64,000 bases of DNA, taken from assembly GCF_000004075.3 (NCBI RefSeq), contig NC_026655.2, forward strand, positions 20,631,489 to 20,695,488. Direction: 5' to 3'. Below are positions 38,141 to 49,213 of this stretch, piece by piece (position 1 is the first letter of the stretch; every line of letters begins with the position of its first letter). The stretch is from Cucumis sativus. Lineage: Eukaryota > Streptophyta > Magnoliopsida > Cucurbitales > Cucurbitaceae. A model generated the notes under the pieces. The model was not told the DNA's origin. It saw only the letters and a program-made list of their open reading frames with translations, and made no database searches. The position numbers were made by a program, and so were the translations under genes.

Positions 38141-38229
38141 ATCCTCATCCATACGTACCGGAGAGAATTCAATGGTCACTAAATGTAAGTCTAAAATAAA
38201 GTCCAAAACTGAAATCCAACGATGTATAG

Positions 38230-38854
38230 TGTAGATACCGTATTTTGTCCTTTTTTTATTTTTTATTTATTTATTATTTTTTAAATAAATTTAAATTTAA
38301 ATTTTTGTTCTAAAACAAAAATAAAAACAAAAACATATTGAAAATTAAAATTAAAAATAAAAGTTTTTCTCCTTCTTATTTTTTTTCTCAACCATCGTTC
38401 TTTCTCTCAATCTCTCACATTCTCTCACTTTCTTCTCGTTTTTGTGCTGCACAAAAGATTAGACTTTATCCTATAAAAAGAGAAGTGAATATTCAAAAGG
38501 ATTTTTTATGGTGGTTTGATAGAGAAGAGGGACACGTAAAAGAATTCTTTTTGATAGGATGAAGAAAGTAAAAGAATTCAAGAAATAACCTTTTGCATTT
38601 AAGGCAAACCTGTTGGTAAGTTCTTTTTTTATTCATGCTGTCTTAATTTTTTGGCACCCATTTGGGTGCTGTCTTAATTATTCATAATTATTCATTTAAA
38701 TCACTCATTAATTAGTTGTTGTGTTAATCATTTGGCATCCATCTCACATTGTAAATATTTACACCCATTTGACATGTTGGTTTAATTAATTAGCATAATG
38801 TATTTACATTATGTGTTAAATGTTAATAATTATTCATAACTAATTAATTAACAT
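38230..38854 (+). repeat. Solo LTR of Tat-like family, left part (split by the young element)
   Basis: Begins TGTAGATACCGTATTTTGTCC and runs through the same blocks as the young LTR until it is interrupted at the AACAT target site. The remainder resumes at 51671. The outer flanks of the rejoined copy are tatag (38225-38229) and catag (52931-52935), a 4/5 target duplication. No internal region accompanies it, so it is a solo LTR of about 1.9 kb. Confidence 0.85.
38850..38854 (+). other. Target site duplication, left
   Basis: AACAT directly before the element start TGTAGA. An identical pentamer follows the element end at 51671-51675. Confidence 0.93.
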
Positions 38855-41331
38855 TGTAGATACCGTATTTTGTCCTGCCTTTTTATTTTTTTCATTAATT
38901 AATTTATTATTTTTTTAAAAGAATTTGAATTTGAATTTAAATTTAAATCTTAATTTTTAAATTTATGTTTTAAAACAAAAACAAAAATAAAAACATATTT
39001 AAAATTAAATTTAAAAGTAAAGATTTTGTTTTTCTTCTCCCTATTTTTCTCAACCATCCCCTGTTTTACTGAGTCACAACCCTCCCACTTTCTCCCAATC
39101 TCTCACGTTCTCCCACTCTTCCACCTTCTTCCCCAATCTCTCACGTTCTCCCACTCTTCCACCTTCTTCCCCAATCTCTCACGTTCTCCCACTCTTCCAC
39201 ATTTCTCTATATTCCATTTCACTATCTAAACCTACTTCACTTCTATCTAAAAAGGAGACATTTCCATATAAAAAAGAAGGAGACGATTCAGAAAGGAGGA
39301 GGATGTTTTTTTTTATTATTGGAGGATTTAGAAAGAGGTGAAGAGTGAAAGAAGATCAAAAGGAATAACCTTTGGCATTGAAGGAGACCTGCTGGTAAGT
39401 TTTTTTTTCTTTTTCCTCTTTTTTATTCTTATTCTTGTTTAATGATTTTTTTTTGTTTGATATACTGCTTTTAATTATGAACTATCGTGTTCATCATTTT
39501 ACCATCATTTAACATGTTAATTTTATTATTTGTATCTTTCTTAATACTGAGCATTCTACCTTCCATTCTATATTAAATTTTTTATAATTTCTTTTTAAAT
39601 ATTGGGTATCCATTCTGTGTTAATTTCTTTTTAAATATTGGGTATCAATTCTGTGTTAATTTCTTTTTAATTGTTGGGTATCCATTCTGTGTTAATTTTC
39701 TTTTATTATTGGGCATCCATTCTGTGTTAATTTTCTTTTATTACTAGGCATCCATTCTGTGTTAATTTCTTTTTAATTAATTAGCATCATATATTTGTAT
39801 TTGGATACTCATTCTTCATTGACACCCATTTTACAGTTAATTACTTATATCCATATGACATGCCTTAATAATTATGCATAATTAATCAATTAGCCTTCTG
39901 TATTTGGTAATACTCATTCTTTATTGGCACCCATTTTACAGTTAATTACTTATGTCCATATAACATGCTTTAATAATTATGCATAATTAATCAATTAACA
40001 TCTTGTATTTGGTAATACTCATTCTTCATTGGCATCAATTTTACAGTCTTTGTTAATTACTTTATACATGTATCCATATGGCATACTCCGTTAATAATTA
40101 CTGCTATCCATATATTATCCATGTTAATAATTATGCATGATATAATTAATATTTGGCAACAACCATTTTTCATTTGGCCTATTAATTAATTAGCAACTTG
40201 TATGTGACATTTTCACTCCCTCATTCTAATTATTTGCATGATGTATTAATTAATCAGTATGCATATGTGGCTATAATTATTTGATATTCATTTTGGTGTG
40301 ATTATTTATTTGCAATATTATTTATTTGCATATTGGGCCAAACCTACTTTGGTATTCAACTGTTAGTTATTATTTGATATCAATTTGGCCCTCGTTTAAT
40401 TGCTTATATTATTTTGCATGCATTAATCAATTATTTTGCATCCTGCATTAATCAATTATTTTGCATCCTGCATTAATCAATTATTTTGCATCATTTTGAT
40501 TTAATTAATTATGTTGCATGTGTTGTATTAATTAATTATCTTGCATCCTACATTAATATCTTTTACATTTTGCATATATTATCAATGTATTTATTTTATC
40601 TCAGCATATTACTTCTAAGTATTTTTCAAATTTCATAATGTTTTGCCATTGTTATTATTATTTTTTATTTAAATATAATAATGTAAATTGGAGAAAAAGT
40701 ATTGTTTTTTATGGATTTTATAATTTAAAATCCATAAATACATGAAATTTTTCCGTTTGAAATTTAATTAATAGATTGTTTTTTTTAAATTAACACATTT
40801 CATATTTTAAATGAGACTGAGTAGTATTTTCTATGAATTTATTAATTCTAGATATATGAAATTTTTCATTAAACACCTATGATAGAGATTAAAATATCAA
40901 GTTTTGGTATCTTAATATTCTTAAGGTGAATAAAAATCTTTTAAAACAAAAATAAACTTAATTTTTCTAATGGCTCCTATGCCACCCATAATCATCAATT
41001 CATGCTTAGGTTTTACTTTCTTCGATATGAATTGATAAACATGGGACATTTAAACAAAACCTAAATAAAAACTTTGTTTTGTGAACCTCTATAATTTAAT
41101 TTAAAAGATAAAATTGGGTAACCATTTTTTGGGTGTTGTAGGGTGCTAACACCTTCCCTACACACAACTGACTCCCGAACTTAAATCTCTGAATGTACGC
41201 AGACCATTTTTTTTTTTTTTTTTTGGGTGACCAATCACACCTTAATATGGTTGGTGGCGACTTCAAAACTATTTATTAAAATTAAATAAACGGGGAGGTC
41301 GGCCGCTCCGCGTAGCGATCACGTCGCGACA
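38855..41331 (+). repeat. 5' LTR of the Tat-like element
   Basis: 2477 bases from TGTAGATACCG to CACGTCGCGACA. It contains a 38-base CT-rich unit repeated about three times (39096-39209), a strong donor-like GGTAAGT at 39394-39400, short GCATTAATCAATTATTTT repeats near 40427-40493 and a final GGTCGGCCGCTCCGCG block (41298-41313) conserved in the related LTRs. Confidence 0.95.
39096..39209 (+). repeat. 38-base CT-rich tandem repeat in the LTR
   Basis: CAATCTCTCACGTTCTCCCA recurs at 39096, 39134 and 39172, period 38. The same triplet array is present in the 3' LTR (about 49454-49567), so it predates this insertion. The open frame running through it has no coding character. Confidence 0.9.
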
Positions 41332-41333
41332 GC

Positions 41334-41353
41334 TTGGCGACTCCACTGGGGAC
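41334..41353 (+). other. Primer-binding site of the Tat-like element
   Basis: TTGGCGACTCCACTGGGGAC starts two bases after the 5' LTR end and resembles the tRNA-derived PBS of Tat/Ogre elements. The exact tRNA cannot be assigned by eye. Confidence 0.8.
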
Positions 41354-42258
41354 ATTGCAATGTGTAAGAGAGTCAAGCCAGTACATTTTTATCTTTTATT
41401 CTTATTATATTATAATATGTTGGTTCACTTAATTATTTTTTTTTTATTGATTCATATGTAATATTTTGTACTATGTTATTGGTACATTTTTTTTCCAACA
41501 TGCATTTACACACACTCACAAGCCCTCTACCCGGGCTACAACCTTATAGGACTAGAATTGAGGATGGAGTAGTGTTGACCTTCGAGGGGTTTCGACTCCC
41601 GTGTAGGCACATGAAAAATCCTCGCTCAGATTAATTCTTTTGTTATTTCTTAAATAACATTAGAATAAGTTTGAAGACCTTTAATTTCTAAGAGTTTAGA
41701 TGATACCAACACCATGTCAGTTTCTTTTTGACATATTTTATCCAAAAGTCAAATATTCAAATTATTTTTATTTATTTATTTTAACAAAGTTTCACATTTT
41801 CCTAAAATTTTAAATAATACATATTTCATTTAAAAAAAAGAATTTCAATAATAGTATTTTCTATATTATTATTATTTTGAGTTTGATATTTAAATTTTAT
41901 TTATCTTAGTTCCCTAGAATTGGTTCATTTGGCTTCATGCATACTTTAAAGAAAGTAATGTTTACATTGTAGAGGTACATGAAAATTTATTATTTTCTAA
42001 AATTAACTAAATATTAAAAAACAATTAAGCTAAAGTACATAAAATTCTTATTTCTTTTCTTTTCATGTTTTTTCTTTTTTTTGATTTTTGATTTTTGATT
42101 TTTGATTTTTGATTTTTGATTTTTAATTTTTAAATTTTAAATTTTAAATTTTAAATTTTTTTTCTCTTTCTTCCCTTGCTCTTTAGTCTTCAAAGTTTTC
42201 AAAATAATCAAAGTAAAACATAGCTCACCCTACTCCAATTCATCATCCTTACAATACG
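41354..42258 (+). other. Untranslated leader of the Tat-like element
   Basis: About 0.9 kb between PBS and gag with no open frame. A heptanucleotide microsatellite (TTTTTGA and then TTTTAAA units) fills about 42078-42162. Confidence 0.7.
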
Positions 42259-43335
42259 ATGCATAAAAGTCGAATCATGGAAGAACAAGATAAAGACATG
42301 GATAAAATGAGACAAGATATTAATAGTCTTGGGGAACAAGTTTCAAAAATACTGGAATTGCTTTCAATAGGAAAAGGAAAAGTCGTCATAGAAACAACAC
42401 AATCAAGCAATCCAGTTCAAGACACCAATGATCCCATTTATCCCCCAAGATTTATGTCACGCCACATGAACGTTACACAGTCTCAAACTGCTCGACACTA
42501 TGTTGCTATGAATCCACTTTTTGATGTTCCACCTCCTGTCCCAGATATAGAACAATTGGAAGCTCAGGCTAAAATTCAAGACATAAGGCAAAATGAGAAC
42601 ACTTCGGCTAAGCAAAAACTAGATGTTTTGGAAGAAAGATTGCGAGCAATTGAAGGGACTGATGTTTATGGAAATATAGAAGCAACACAGTTGTGCTTAG
42701 TGCCAGACTTGATCATTCCAGCAAAGTTTAAAGTTCTCGAATTTGACAAATATGATGGATCATCGTGTCCAAGGAGTCATCTTATAAGGTATCGTAGAAA
42801 GATGACAATGCATATTGGTAATGATAAATTGTTGATCCATTGCTTTCAGGACAGTTTGACTGGTCCAGCTACTCGATGGTATATTCAATTAGATAATACA
42901 CACATTCATGTTTGGAAGGATTTAGCTGATGCATTTCTAAAGCAATATAAACATAATATTGATATGGCTCCAGATCGTTTAGACTTGCAACGTATGAAGA
43001 AGAAGAATTCAGAAAACTTTAAAGAATATGCTCAACGATGGAGAGATATGGTCGCGGAGGTTCAACCACCATTAACAGACAAAGAAATGACGTCTATGTA
43101 TATGAATACTTTGCGGGCTCCATTCTATGATCGAATGATTGGTAATGCTACAACCAATTTTTGTGACATTATTGTTATTGGTGAAAGAATTGAATATGCG
43201 ATAAAGCACGGGAGATTAGCAGAGGCTTCAGCTGAGTATGAGGGATTAAAGAAAGGAACAACATCTAAGAAGAAAGAAGATGAGGTTCATGCATTTGGTT
43301 TTCCTAATTTAGGGAACCACAAATCGTTTTTTTAG
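42259..43335 (+). CDS. Tat-like gag protein, truncated by nonsense codons
   Basis: An open frame of 358 residues. The N-terminal ~70 residues look coiled-coil-like (MRQDINSLGEQVSKILELLS). A retrotransposon gag core runs from about residue 155 to 325: EFDKYDGSSCPRSHLIRYRR, LLIHCFQDSLTGPATRWYIQ, DMAPDRLDLQRMKKKNSENF, KEYAQRWRDMVAEVQPPLTD. It would form the cytoplasmic particle. The frame closes at TAG 43333-43335 but homology continues in the same frame through further stops (about 43348, 43504 and 43616) to a zinc-knuckle-like CDYYAEGAGHSIENC near 43638. The original gag was thus longer, and this product lacks its nucleic-acid-binding knuckle. It could still be translated as a truncated capsid. 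Confidence 0.8.
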   Translation: MHKSRIMEEQDKDMDKMRQDINSLGEQVSKILELLSIGKGKVVIETTQSSNPVQDTNDPIYPPRFMSRHMNVTQSQTARHYVAMNPLFDVPPPVPDIEQLEAQAKIQDIRQNENTSAKQKLDVLEERLRAIEGTDVYGNIEATQLCLVPDLIIPAKFKVLEFDKYDGSSCPRSHLIRYRRKMTMHIGNDKLLIHCFQDSLTGPATRWYIQLDNTHIHVWKDLADAFLKQYKHNIDMAPDRLDLQRMKKKNSENFKEYAQRWRDMVAEVQPPLTDKEMTSMYMNTLRAPFYDRMIGNATTNFCDIIVIGERIEYAIKHGRLAEASAEYEGLKKGTTSKKKEDEVHAFGFPNLGNHKSFF

Positions 43336-46300
43336 CCAAAGGAAACATGACCAAAATTTTCTTCATATATAAGCAATGTTTCTCATGTCCCTCATAACAA
43401 CTATGTACCAACTCACTCTTTCTCTAGAGCCCAAAAGCCTATTAATTCAAACTCTTCTCAACCATTTGTACAAGGTCAAAGTAGCGAGACCAACTCAGAT
43501 ACATGACAATTTGATCCAATTTCCATGACATATACAGAACTTTTACCTCATCTAATTCAAAATCGACAGTTAGCTCCTATCCCAATGAATCCTATACAAT
43601 CTCCTTATCCAAAATGATATGATTCAAATGCTCGATGTGATTATTATGCCGAAGGAGCAGGACACTCAATTGAAAATTGTTTGGCTTTAAAAAGGAATGT
43701 GCAATCTTTGATTAATGATGGATGGTTAAGCTTCAAAAAAGTTGGTGAGAAGCCGGATGTCAACAACAATCCACTGCCTAATCATGAAAATCCAAAAGTG
43801 AACATTGTAGATTGCTTTGTTTCAAAAGTGCAAAAATGAAGGAGAAACAGTTTATGCATGTCCACCTGATTTCGAGCTTAATACTTGGGATGTTGTAGAT
43901 ATACCTACATTTTCAAAAGAATTTCAAGAGTAATGATTAAGCTTTTATTTGTCAAATTCCTTTTATTTTATAGTGGCTCTACACAAGGCCACAATGTTTT
44001 ATTTGCTTTACAATATGAATGTACTGTTTTATTTGTTATTTAATGAAATCTTCGCATTTTCCTTTCGTTCTTTCCAACTTCTTCTCTCTGCTTTTTTTTA
44101 TTTAAATTAAACAAAAGTCCAAACTTTTTCATAGACAACATTCATAAGAACGAAGATGTTAGTAATTCCAGTTCTACCCTTGATACCTTAATATACACTA
44201 TGGAATCTGACAAAGAGAGTGACGATGAAAATGCTGGGAGAATATCCTCAGAACTGTTAAGATTAGTAGAAGAAGAAGATAAGGTCTTAGGTCCTCACCA
44301 AGAGCTAGTTGAAGTAATCAATTTGGGTTCTCAGGAGGAATTAAAAGAGGTAAAAATTGGCACATCAATGACCAGTGAAACTCGAAAAAAAATAATCAAT
44401 TTGTTACGTGAGTACTCAGATATTTTGCTTGGAGTTATCAGGATATGCCGGGGTTAAATACGGATATTGTAGTACATCGTGTTCCTTTGAAGCCAGAATG
44501 CAACCTAGTAAGACAAAAGCTACGTAAAATGAAGCTTGATATATTGTTTAAAATAAAATGGGAAGTACTTAAACAATTCGAAACAGTGTTCCTCACAGTC
44601 TCCAAATATCCTGAACGAGTGGAAAACATTGTTCCAGTATCCAAAAAGCAAACAAAAAGACAGAAAAGTGAGAATGTGTATGGATAGAGATTTAAATCGA
44701 GCTTGTCCAAAGACAACTTCCATTTACCTCATATCGACATGTTGGTGGATAACACTGCAGGATACTCAACTTTCTCCTTCATGGATGGTTTTTCAGAATA
44801 TAATCAAATTAAAATGACTGAAGAAGATAAAAAAAAAAAACAACATTCATTACCTGTTGGAGAACATTCTGCTACAAAGTAATGCCTTTTGGTTCAAAAA
44901 AATGCTGGGGCAAATATCAGTGAGCAATGGTTACACTTTTTCATGATATGATGCATAAGGAAATAGAGGTGTATGTTGATGATATGATTGCAAAATCCAA
45001 AGCAAATGAAGATCATACAACTATACTCCAAAAATTATTTAATTGGTTGAGAAAGTATCAATTGAAATTAAATCCATCCAAATGTACATTTGGGGCAACC
45101 TCGGGAAAACTGTTCGGATTCATTGTCGGTGAAGAAGGGATCAAAGTAGACCCAGATAAAGTGAAGTCTATCATGGACATGCCATCCCCTGAAACAGAAA
45201 AAGAAGTTCGAGATTTTCTTGAAAGACTAAATTACATATCCAGATTTATCTCGCATTTAACTTCAACCTGCGAACCAATCTTCAAGCTTTTACGTAAAAC
45301 AATCCAAGAAAATAGAATGAGGATTGTCAAGAAGCTTTCAACAAAATTAAGCAGTATTTGCAGAGCCCACCTGTATTATAATAAGCCATGGTATTTTGAT
45401 ATCAAGCAATACATAATTGTAGAGAAATATGGAGCTTCAGAGAATGACAAGCGCACAATAAGAAGGTTGGCCATGAACTTTTTCTTAAGTGGTAAAGTTC
45501 TTTATAAAAGAAACCATGATATGGTACTCCTTCGATGTGTTGATGTGGAAGAAGCAAAACAAATTATGACAGAAATTCATGAAGGAATATGTGAACACAT
45601 GCGAACGGACATATTATGTCTAGACAAATCTTAGATCTGGTTATTATTGGACAACGATGGAATCAGATTGTATAAAATATGCAAGAGAATGTAAAAAGTG
45701 TCAAATTTATATGGATAAGATTCATGCAGCAGCATCTCCGTTGCATGTCTTGTCAGCACCATGGTCGTTTTCTTTATGGGGAATGGATGTTATTGGACCC
45801 ATTGATCCTAAAGCCTCAAATGATCAACATTTTATTCTTGTGGCGATTGATTACTTCACTAAATGATTAGAGGCAGCATCTTACTGCAATGTTACAAGAG
45901 GAGTGGTGCTCAAGTTTATCAAAAAGAGTTGATCTGTCGTTATGGTCTACCAGAGGGTATTATTACAGATAATACCAAGAACCTTAATAACAAATGATGG
46001 ACGAACTTTGTGAGAAATTCAAGATCAATCACAGAAATTCGACTCCATATCACCCCAAGATGAATGTGGCAGTTGAGGCAGTCAACAAAAATATTAAAAG
46101 AGTTATTGAGAAGATGACAACAACATACAAAGATTGACATGAAATTTTACCATTTACACTGCATGGATATCATACATCAGTTCGTACTTCAACAGGGGCA
46201 ACACCATTTTATTTGGTTTATGGTATAAAAGTTGTCCTACCTTTAGAACTTAAGATACCTTCATTGAGAGTTATCATGGAAGCTAAGTTATATGAAGTTG

Positions 46301-46620
46301 AATGTCGTTATGAGCAGTTGAATTTCATTGAAAAAAAAATGTTTGGCAGCATTAAGTCACAGACAACTTTACCAAAGAAGACTAATACGAGCATACAATA
46401 AAAAATTGCACCCTTGAAGTTTTTGAGAAGGAGATTTGGCATTAAAAAGGATATTTTCATTTGAAAAGGATCATCGAGAAAAATGGACTCCTAATTATGA
46501 AGGTTCGTTTGTGGTGAAAAGAGTTTTCCAGGAGGAGCTTTGCTTTTAACCAATATGGATGGTGTTAAGCTAAAAAAATCATGTGAATTCAGATTATGTT
46601 CGAAGATATTATGCGTGAGG
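43336..46620 (+). pseudogene. Tat-like pol remnant (RT and integrase)
   Basis: After the gag tail and knuckle (to about 43840), an acidic linker (44200-44457, ending in IINLLREYSDILL) leads into RT. RT parts are DTDIVVHRVPLKPEC-like text from 44445 (here N-T-D), KVRMCMDRDLNRACPK in a shifted frame (44656-44710), then after more damage a clean stretch from 44927 with EIEVYVDDMIAKSK (YVDD at 44972-44983), YQLKLNPSKCTFGATSGKL and SRFISHLTSTCEPIFKLL. RNase H is missing: RT jumps near 45300-45400 straight to the integrase approach (NKPWYFDIKQYI, GASENDKRTIRRLAMNFFLS, RNHDMVLLRCVDVEEA). Integrase fragments follow (CKKCQIYMDKIHA, SLWGMDVIGPIDPKASND, LVAIDYFTK then TGA, GLPEGIITDN, TSTGATPFYLVYG) with many stops. 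No aspartic protease motif is seen. Confidence 0.88.
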
Positions 46621-47299
46621 CCTTTTCATAGAAAATTTCGTAGTGTTGAAAGAAGTCAAGGGTATTTATAGGAAACTTACATTTAGTTCTTAGAATGTTA
46701 TTTCATATGTATAAATTATCCCTTACCTCCTCTCTTTGTACTCCTATTCCAAGAATCGTTGTTATCTTTTCATTTCTTATCATATTTATCAAACACTTCT
46801 TTATTTGTCAATCCATTCTTTCAATCCTTTCTTTCATCTTTTTTTTAAAATATCATCAACTTATAGTAAACATCAATTTATTCATTAGTCTATTGTTCTA
46901 TTTATTTGTTAATTAACAATGATTCAGTACAACTTATTGTATTTGCAAACCAAGTAAAAGCTATGATTTTCTCTTGTTAAGACTTAAGGAATTGTAAGTG
47001 TTTACAAGTCCAGACAAATTTCTCTATGATTGTGAGTTGCTGCAATTGGAAGTCTGAATCCTAAAGGATTCATGTTTTGTGAAGTCCAAGACGAAAACAA
47101 CATTATGTCATTACAACATAGTACAATCTTTCGCAGTTTGGATTCATTTGTTTGATACGAAGAGAGGCGAGTTTACAGCTTAAAAAGTTCTCGTGATACA
47201 TGTCTTATTCTATCCTACGACGATTATGCAGATAGATTGTTAATGGTATTGGTAAAATGGAGTAGTGAGCTATTTATTCCTTTGAAAAGCATAATATTT
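46621..47299 (+). other. 3' non-coding part of the Tat-like element
   Basis: Sequence between the end of the integrase remnant and the tandem array. No open frame of note and no recognised motif. Confidence 0.6.
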
Positions 47300-49120
47300 T
47301 TAAATTAAACTTCAAATATGTTTTAAAAGAAGGATGAGTCCACTTTATCAAATCTAGCCCTAGAGCTAAGATTGGTTTTTTTTTTTACAAATTTGATCAA
47401 ATCGAGCTCAGATATGAAGCTGAGGCCAAAGCCTGTTTATCAGGTCCTTTCTCATTTATCAAACTTAGTCCTAGAGCTAAGGTTGATGTTTTTCTTAAAA
47501 AAAATTGATTAAATCGAGCCCAGATATGAAGCTGAGGCCAAAGCCTGTCTATCAGGTTCTTTCTCATTTATCAAACCTAGTCCTAGAGCTAAGGTTGATG
47601 TTTTTTTAAAAAAAAAATATTGGTTAAATCGAGCCCAGATATGAAGCTGAGGTCGAAGCCTGTCTATCAGGTCATTTCTCATTTATCAAACCTAGTCCTA
47701 GAGCTGAGGTTGATGTTTTTTCAAATTTAGTTAAATCGAGCCCAGATCTGAAGTTGAGGCCGAAGCCTGTCTATCAGGTCCTTTCCTTTATCAAACCTAG
47801 TCCTAGAGCTAAGGTTGATGTTCTTTTTCAAATTTGGTTAAATCGAGCCCAGATATGAAGCTGAGGCCAAAGCCTGTCTATCAGGTTCTTTCTCATTTAT
47901 CAAACCTAGTCCTAGAGCTAAGGTTGATGTTTTTTTTAAAAAAAAATATTGGTTAAATCGAGCCCAGATATGAAGCTGAGGTCGAAGCCTGTCTATCAGG
48001 TCATTTCTCATTTATCAAACCTAGTCCTAGAGCTGAGGTTGATGTTCTTTTTCAAATTTAGTTAAACCGAGCCCAGATCTGAAGCTGAGGCCGAAGCCTG
48101 TCTATCAGGTCCTTTCCTTTATCAAACCTAGTCCTAGAGCTAAGGTTGATGTTCTTTTTCAAATTTGGTTAAATCGAGCCCAGATCTGAAGCTGAGGCCG
48201 AAGCCTGTCTATCAGGTCCTTTCCTTTATTTATCAAACCTAGTCTTAGAGCTAATGTTGATGTTCTTTTTCAAATTTGGTTAAATCGAGCCTAGATCTGA
48301 AGCTGAGGCCGAAGCCTGTCTATCAGGTCCTTTCCTTTATTTATCAAACCTAGTCTTAGAGCTAAGGTTGATGTTCTTTTTCAAATTTGGTTAAATCGAG
48401 CCCAGATCTGAAGCTGAGGCCGAAGCCTGTCTATCAGGTCCTTTCCTTTATCAAACCTAGTCCTAGAGCTAAGGTTGATGTTCTTTTTCAAATTTAGTTA
48501 AATCGAGCCCAGATCTGAAGCTAAGGCCGAAGCCTGTCTATCAGGTCCTTTCCTTTATTTATCAAACCTAGTCTTAGAGCTAAGGTTGATGTTCTTTTTC
48601 AAATTTGGTTAAATCGAGCCAGATCTGAAGCTGAGGCCGAAGCCTGTCTATCAGGTCCTTTCCTTTATCAAACCTAGTCCTAAAGCTAAGATTGATGTTC
48701 TTTTTCAAATTTAGTTAAATCGAGCCCAGATCTGAAGCTGAGGCCGAAGCCTGTCTATCAGGTCCCTTCCTTTATCAAACCTAGTCCTAGAGCTAAGGTT
48801 GATGTTCTTTTTCAAATTTGGTTAAATCGAGCCCAGATCTGAAGCTGAGGCCGAAGCCTGTCTATCAGGTCCCTTCCTTTATCAAACCTAGTCCTAGAGC
48901 TAAGGTTGATGTTCTTTTTCAATTTAGTTAAATCGAGCCCAGATCTAAAGTTTAGGTCGAAGCCTGTCTATCTGGTCCATTCCTTTATTTATCAAACTTA
49001 GTCCTAGAGCTAAGGTTGATGTTCCTTTTCAAATTTGGTTAAATCGAGCACAGATCTAAAGCTGAGGTCGAAGCCTGTTTATCAAACTTAGTCTTAGAGC
49101 TAAGATTGATTTTTTTTTTT
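47300..49120 (+). repeat. 3' UTR minisatellite, about 16 units of 105-118 bases
   Basis: The unit contains TTAAATCGAGCCCAGATCTG, AAGCTGAGGCCGAAGCCTGT, CTATCAGGTCCTTTCCTTTA and TCCTAGAGCTAAGGTTGATG. I count 16 'cgagc' starts between about 47402 and 49045, spaced 98-118 bases. Left-hand units carry ATATGAAG, GCCAAAG and CTCATTTATC variants, right-hand units ATCTGAAG, GCCGAAG and CCTTTATC variants. A three-unit block is itself repeated at about 330 bases: the variant TATTGGTTAAATCGAGCCCA occurs near 47616 and 47946. Tandem repeats in the 3' UTR are known for Tat/Ogre elements and can seed satellites. Confidence 0.93.
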
Positions 49121-49196
49121 GTCTCTCTCAAAAAATAAAAAATTGGCCCAAATACCTTATCTATTACCTTTGTCCACCTTTAAATATTTTCAGGAT

Positions 49197-49213
49197 GGAC
49201 AAAGGGGGCAAAC
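49197..49213 (+). other. Polypurine tract of the Tat-like element
   Basis: GGACAAAGGGGGCAAAC abuts the 3' LTR start TGTAGA, as expected for the plus-strand primer. Confidence 0.88.

Noticed and set aside
39026..39229. 67-residue open frame, repeated at 49384-49587
   Set aside because: It is translation of the CT-rich tandem repeat inside both LTRs; identical because the LTRs are identical, not because of coding selection.
47300..49120. CRISPR-like array
   Set aside because: Units are contiguous ~110-base minisatellite repeats with no unique spacers, inside a plant retrotransposon 3' UTR.
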